Shown here: one piece after another, positions 61,144-64,000 of the stretch
Layout: each line of letters starts with the position of its first letter
How positions within the stretch are numbered: the stretch's first letter is position 1
Made by a program: the position numbers and the translations under genes
Origin: Rhizobium sp.
GTDB taxonomy: Bacteria; Pseudomonadota; Alphaproteobacteria; Rhizobiales; Rhizobiaceae
Assembly (NCBI GenBank): GCA_019739215.1
Contig: JAHHDR010000032.1
Coordinates: 124,001 to 188,000, forward strand
Reading direction: 5' to 3'
DNA: 64,000 nucleotides
The notes under the pieces: model-generated
Database searches by the model: none
What the model saw: the letters and a program-made list of their open reading frames with translations, nothing else
Told to the model about the DNA's origin: nothing

Positions 61144-61847
61144 GCGTCATCATATCCGACCTGACTGTCCGGCGCGGCAACAAGCGTGTGGTCGACGGCC
61201 TGTCGCTGACGCTAGCGCCCGGCAGGATCACGGCGCTGTTGGGACCCAACGGGGCCGGCAAGAGCTCTCTGGTGCTGGCACTGGCCGGGGTGCTGCCGAT
61301 CGAAGGCGGAACCGTCGCCATCGGCGGGCGGCCGATGGCGGGGCAGGCGCCCGAGTCGATCCGTGCGGCGGGGCTCGCCGCCGTGCCGGAGGGCCATCGC
61401 GTGCTCTCGGGCATGAGCGTCAACGACAACCTGCTCGCGGCCGGATTCGGCCACCGATCGAGGGATGCTGCCGATGCCGTGGCGGATGTCTATGGCATCT
61501 TCCCCGAACTCGCAGAGCGAAAAGGTCAGCAGGCAGGCTCGATGTCGGGCGGCCAGCAGCAGATGCTGGCGCTCGGCCAGGCGCTGGTGGCACGGCCGAG
61601 ATTCATCCTCGCAGACGAGATGTCGCTGGGCCTGTCGCCGCTGATCGTCAAGCGGCTGATGGGCGTGATCGTCCGACTGGCCGAGCAGGGCACCGGCATC
61701 CTGCTGATCGAGCAGTTCACCCACATCGCGCTTCAGATCGCGCACCATGCCAATGTGATGTCGCGTGGACGCCTAAGCTTTTCGGGGCCACCGCAACAGC
61801 TGGTCGACGAGCCCGAGATCCTGCATCGCGCCTATCTGGCGCAATAG
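61140..61847 (+). CDS. livF: Branched-chain-type ABC ATPase, LivF family (second set)
   Basis: 235 residues with canonical motifs: GPNGAGKSSLVLALAGVLP, AAVPEGHRVLSGMSVNDNL, signature SMSGGQQQMLALGQAL and Walker B FILADEMSLGLSP. It is the LivG partner, encoded with a four-base overlap. It ends the rightward operon 26 bases before the converging MarR gene. Confidence 0.93.
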   Translation: MSVIISDLTVRRGNKRVVDGLSLTLAPGRITALLGPNGAGKSSLVLALAGVLPIEGGTVAIGGRPMAGQAPESIRAAGLAAVPEGHRVLSGMSVNDNLLAAGFGHRSRDAADAVADVYGIFPELAERKGQQAGSMSGGQQQMLALGQALVARPRFILADEMSLGLSPLIVKRLMGVIVRLAEQGTGILLIEQFTHIALQIAHHANVMSRGRLSFSGPPQQLVDEPEILHRAYLAQ

Positions 61848-61873
61848 CTCAAGGATGCGGGCTACGTTAAAAC

Positions 61874-62326
61874 CTAGATGTCGGTTGGCCTCAGAAGGCT
61901 TTCGAGCAGGACCCTCAATTGACCGGCGCCGTCCCGCTCGAGCTGGCCGACAAGCGTCTTCTCGTAGCCGTCCACACGCGCCTGCAGGTTTCGGTAGGTC
62001 GCCGCACCCTTGTCGGAGCGGAAAATCAGCACGCGGCGGCGATCATGGGGATCCGGCGCCCGATAGACGTCGGCATTGGCAATCATCCGGTCGATGATCT
62101 TGGTCAGGGTCGGCGAGTCGACGAAAACCTGGGCAGCAAGCTCCCCCATCGGCTGGCCGTCGAGCACGTCGAGCGCTTTCAAGACCCTATATTGTTCGAT
62201 CGCCACGCCGGAAGGCTTCAGGCGCGCCTCGATTGCCTGTTCCAATCGTCGATTCACGCCCGAAATCAACTGGATGAGATCGTGGGAGTCGTCGATTGAC
62301 GAATCAGCCATCAAATTATCGCCCAT
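61874..62326 (-). CDS. MarR-family transcriptional regulator
   Basis: 150 residues. LIQLISGVNRRLEQAIEARLKPSGVAIEQYRVLKALDVLDGQPMGELAAQVFVDSPTLTKIIDRMIANADVYRAPDPHDRRRVLIF gives the winged helix with the basic beta-wing DPHDRRRV. It is divergent from a frameshifted binding-protein gene 268 bp away. It probably represses that unit or the converging Liv operon. An in-frame ATG at 62311 is an alternative start. Confidence 0.9.
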   Translation of the reverse strand: MGDNLMADSSIDDSHDLIQLISGVNRRLEQAIEARLKPSGVAIEQYRVLKALDVLDGQPMGELAAQVFVDSPTLTKIIDRMIANADVYRAPDPHDRRRVLIFRSDKGAATYRNLQARVDGYEKTLVGQLERDGAGQLRVLLESLLRPTDI

Positions 62327-62402
62327 TCAAATATTGCCATTCCATATATATTTCCGGTCGCCTCATCAAGCGGGCACGTCAGGGAAAGTGATGGCTAATA
62401 TG

Positions 62403-62420
62403 AAAGTATTTTACCACTTT
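62403..62420. promoter_or_regulatory. AAAGT-N8-ACTTT inverted repeat in MarR divergent spacer
   Basis: An 18-bp inverted repeat with a further AAAGT copy 18 bases upstream (62385) and ACTTT downstream (about 62425). The cluster of the same 5-mer in an AT-rich spacer fits a MarR operator region. The rest of the 268-bp spacer has no gene I can support. Confidence 0.4.
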
Positions 62421-62594
62421 GCTCACTTTTGAGGCGAGCGGGGCTCCGGACTGCGCTTCAAAAAGAGTCTCACCGGGGGTTTCGCGCCAAATCCAGCGCA
62501 TCGCATCTGGCATGGTTTATGCAGGAAATATCCGTACACAGCGATAATCCCAGACACTGCTCGTCGCCTTATAGTCGCGCTCGAAGGGGACCCG

Positions 62595-63645
62595 ATGGTT
62601 GCGGTTCGTATCGGTCTATTGATCGCACAGGAGGGAGCTGCCGGACTGTGGGCACCCTCGGCGGAGGCCTGCGCCAAACTCGCGGTACTGGAAATCAACA
62701 TGGCGGGAGGACTGTTCGGCAAGGACGTCGAACTGGTGCCCGTCAACATAGGGACGTCGATGGCCAGCGCAGCGGAAGCCGCGACGATGGCGGTGGAAAT
62801 CGAGCAGGTGTCGGCCATCGTCGGCATGTTTCCGAGCTATGCGCGCCGGCCGATCGCGCGCGCGATCGGTGATCGCGTGCCCTTCATCTACACACCGCAG
62901 TTCGAGGGGCTTTCCAACGAGAGCGGCGTCGTGACCACAGGCGAGACGTCGCGCGAACTGCTCGGCCCCGCGATCCGCTGGCTGGTGGAAAAAAAAGCGC
63001 GGCCAGCGGTTCTTCCTGTGCGGCAGCGATTATGTCTGGCCGCGCGTGTCCTTCGCCACCGCCAGGGAGATTATCCGGGACGCCGGCGGCATCGTCACCG
63101 GCGAGGTTTTCACCCCTCTGGAAAGCCACGACTTCGTCGACCTGCTGTCCGCCATCCGCGCCACCAAAAGCGATGTCGTCCTGCCCTACTTCCTCGGTTC
63201 GGATGCCATCCATTTCAACCGCGCCTTCGGCGAGACCGGCATGGCTTCGAAGATCCTGCGCTTCTCCTCGGCGATCGACGAAACCATACTCTATGGACTG
63301 GACGAAAACGCCACCGAGAACCTGTTCGTCGCCTCGGCCTATTTCTCGACGATGCGGTCGCACAACAATGGTGCGTTTCTCGAGCGGTACCACAATGTCT
63401 ATGGCGAGAGCCCGCCGCCGGCGAACGGGTTTGGCCAGTCCTGCTACGAGGGCATCCACTGCCTTGCCTCGCTTGCCGAGGCTGCGCACACCATGCGCCC
63501 CGGCGAAGTTCACCGCGCGCTCGGTCGGACCGTGCAGCGCCGGACGGCGCGCGGCAATGACAGAATGCCGATTGCCGGTGGCAGCCATCCCGTCCATGTG
63601 GCGCGCGTGGACGGCTACAATTTTACCGTGCTGTCCGGCATCTAG
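62595..63645 (+). pseudogene. Cytosolic Peripla_BP_5-type binding protein (AmiC/FmdD-like), frameshifted in an A8 run
   Basis: MVAVRIGLLIAQEGAAGLWAPSAEACAKLAVLEIN begins the ligand-binding fold with no signal peptide, as in AmiC-type sensors. After RWLVEKK the frame breaks in a run of eight A (62989-62996). Dropping one A continues as GQRFFLCGSDYVWPRVSFATAREII to the stop at 63645, giving 349 residues, normal for AmiC-like proteins. The second part includes HNNGAFLERYHNVYGESPPPANGFGQSCYEGI. The cause may be a homopolymer error, a real mutation, or transcriptional slippage on A8. RBS AAGGGG precedes the ATG. Confidence 0.85.
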
Positions 63646-63727
63646 GCGGATTTTGCGCCGCAGCAAAATTGTTGCGGTCCAGTAAAATTATTCCTTGATT
63701 TTTCAACTATTGTCCTTTCAATTAAAT

Positions 63728-63756
63728 GTCACAGGCAATGAGGTGCCTGTCACAGG
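63728..63756 (+). repeat. GTCACAGG direct repeat with internal hairpin before the last gene
   Basis: GTCACAGG occurs at 63728-63735 and 63749-63756, 21 bases apart. CAGGCA/TGCCTG between them can form a 6-bp stem. The pair lies in the AT-rich leader (63646-63765), within 40 bases of the start codon, and may be a regulator site or leader structure. Confidence 0.4.
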
Positions 63757-63765
63757 GGAACGACA

Positions 63766-64000
63766 ATGATAATCACACGCCGCTCAATCCTTAAGTCATC
63801 GATCGCCGCGTCGGCGGCGCTGGCCTCGCCGGCCCTCCTGACGCGATTTGCCTATGGCGCCGACGATCCGATCCTCGTCGGAAGCCTGCACGACCAGTCC
63901 GGTCCACTCGCCGCCACCGGCGTGCCGATGGTCGACAGCCTCGATCTCGCCATCCAGGAACTCAACGCCGCCGGCGGGTTGCTCGGCCGGCCGTTGAAGC
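63766..64000 (+). CDS. Tat-exported ABC substrate-binding protein (urea/amide FmdD/UrtA-like), 3' end missing
   Basis: 78 codons before the window edge. It begins MIITRRSILKSSIAASAALA, a twin-arginine signal (RRSILK) with cleavage near YGADD. The mature start DPILVGSLHDQSGPLAATG is the urea/amide-type binding-protein opening. RBS AGGGGAACGA precedes the ATG. With the AmiC-like protein just upstream it probably starts an amide or urea ABC operon that continues beyond the edge. Confidence 0.85.
   Translation, partial: MIITRRSILKSSIAASAALASPALLTRFAYGADDPILVGSLHDQSGPLAATGVPMVDSLDLAIQELNAAGGLLGRPLK

Noticed and set aside
61861-61872. GTTAA near the end of livF as a sixth copy of the shared motif
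   Set aside because: The left arm (GGGCT) does not match TTMAC and it lies between converging genes rather than before a promoter.

Overview
The window is about 63% G+C, densely packed and rich in ABC, TTT and catabolic operons controlled by divergent LysR, GntR, IclR, AraC and MarR regulators. It also holds a mosaic inverted-repeat element of the RIME type. Together these point to an alphaproteobacterium of the Hyphomicrobiales, probably Rhizobiaceae-like (inference). I see no rRNA, tRNA, CRISPR array, transposase or phage gene; this looks like accessory catabolic DNA.

Layout. 1-6.2 kb: a LysR gene cut by the left edge, divergent from an alpha/beta-hydrolase-fold protein that has lost its catalytic residues, then an RND efflux adaptor and pump. 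6.3-13.5 kb: a leftward operon (aldehyde dehydrogenase, sugar ABC transporter, kduI, kduD, kdgF) for 4-deoxy-5-ketouronates, with a divergent GntR/FCD regulator. 13.7-15.3 kb: HxlR regulator and methyltransferase. 15.6-23.5 kb: an amide operon (AmiC-like sensor, AmiR-like ANTAR antiterminator, Dpp-type permeases, a frameshifted binding protein, formamidase/acetamidase, double ATPase). 23.5-25.2 kb: hipBA with three operators. 25.2-28.2 kb: HpaA-type AraC regulator and hpaBC. 28.3-34.8 kb: a leftward branched-chain-type ABC transporter with a LivM-LivG fusion, plus an amidohydrolase. 34.9-46.8 kb: SDR, aldehyde dehydrogenase, tctABC, IclR regulator, Tm-1-like protein, HAD protein, two class III PLP enzymes and an APH-fold kinase. 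46.8-53.0 kb: hpaR and the complete homoprotocatechuate meta-cleavage operon. 53.1-61.8 kb: FeaR-like regulator, aldehyde dehydrogenase, GMC alcohol oxidoreductase and a second Liv transporter. 61.9-64 kb: MarR regulator, a frameshifted cytosolic binding protein and the start of a Tat-exported binding protein.

How it may work together. HpaBC makes homoprotocatechuate from 4-hydroxyphenylacetate; HpaD-E-F-G-H-I takes it to pyruvate and succinic semialdehyde. The GMC enzyme and aldehyde dehydrogenase next to the FeaR-like regulator could make (hydroxy)phenylacetate from an aryl-ethanol or aldehyde (inference). Five promoters between 26 and 53 kb carry the same short inverted repeat, TTMAC-N2-GTTAA. 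The best copy lies between hpaR and hpaF, so HpaR may control genes well beyond the hpa operon. A second shared 17-bp repeat, GGTTC-N7-GAACC, links the amidohydrolase/SDR and tctC/IclR promoters. Two solute-binding-protein genes carry one-base frameshifts, one of them in an A8 run; these may be assembly errors.
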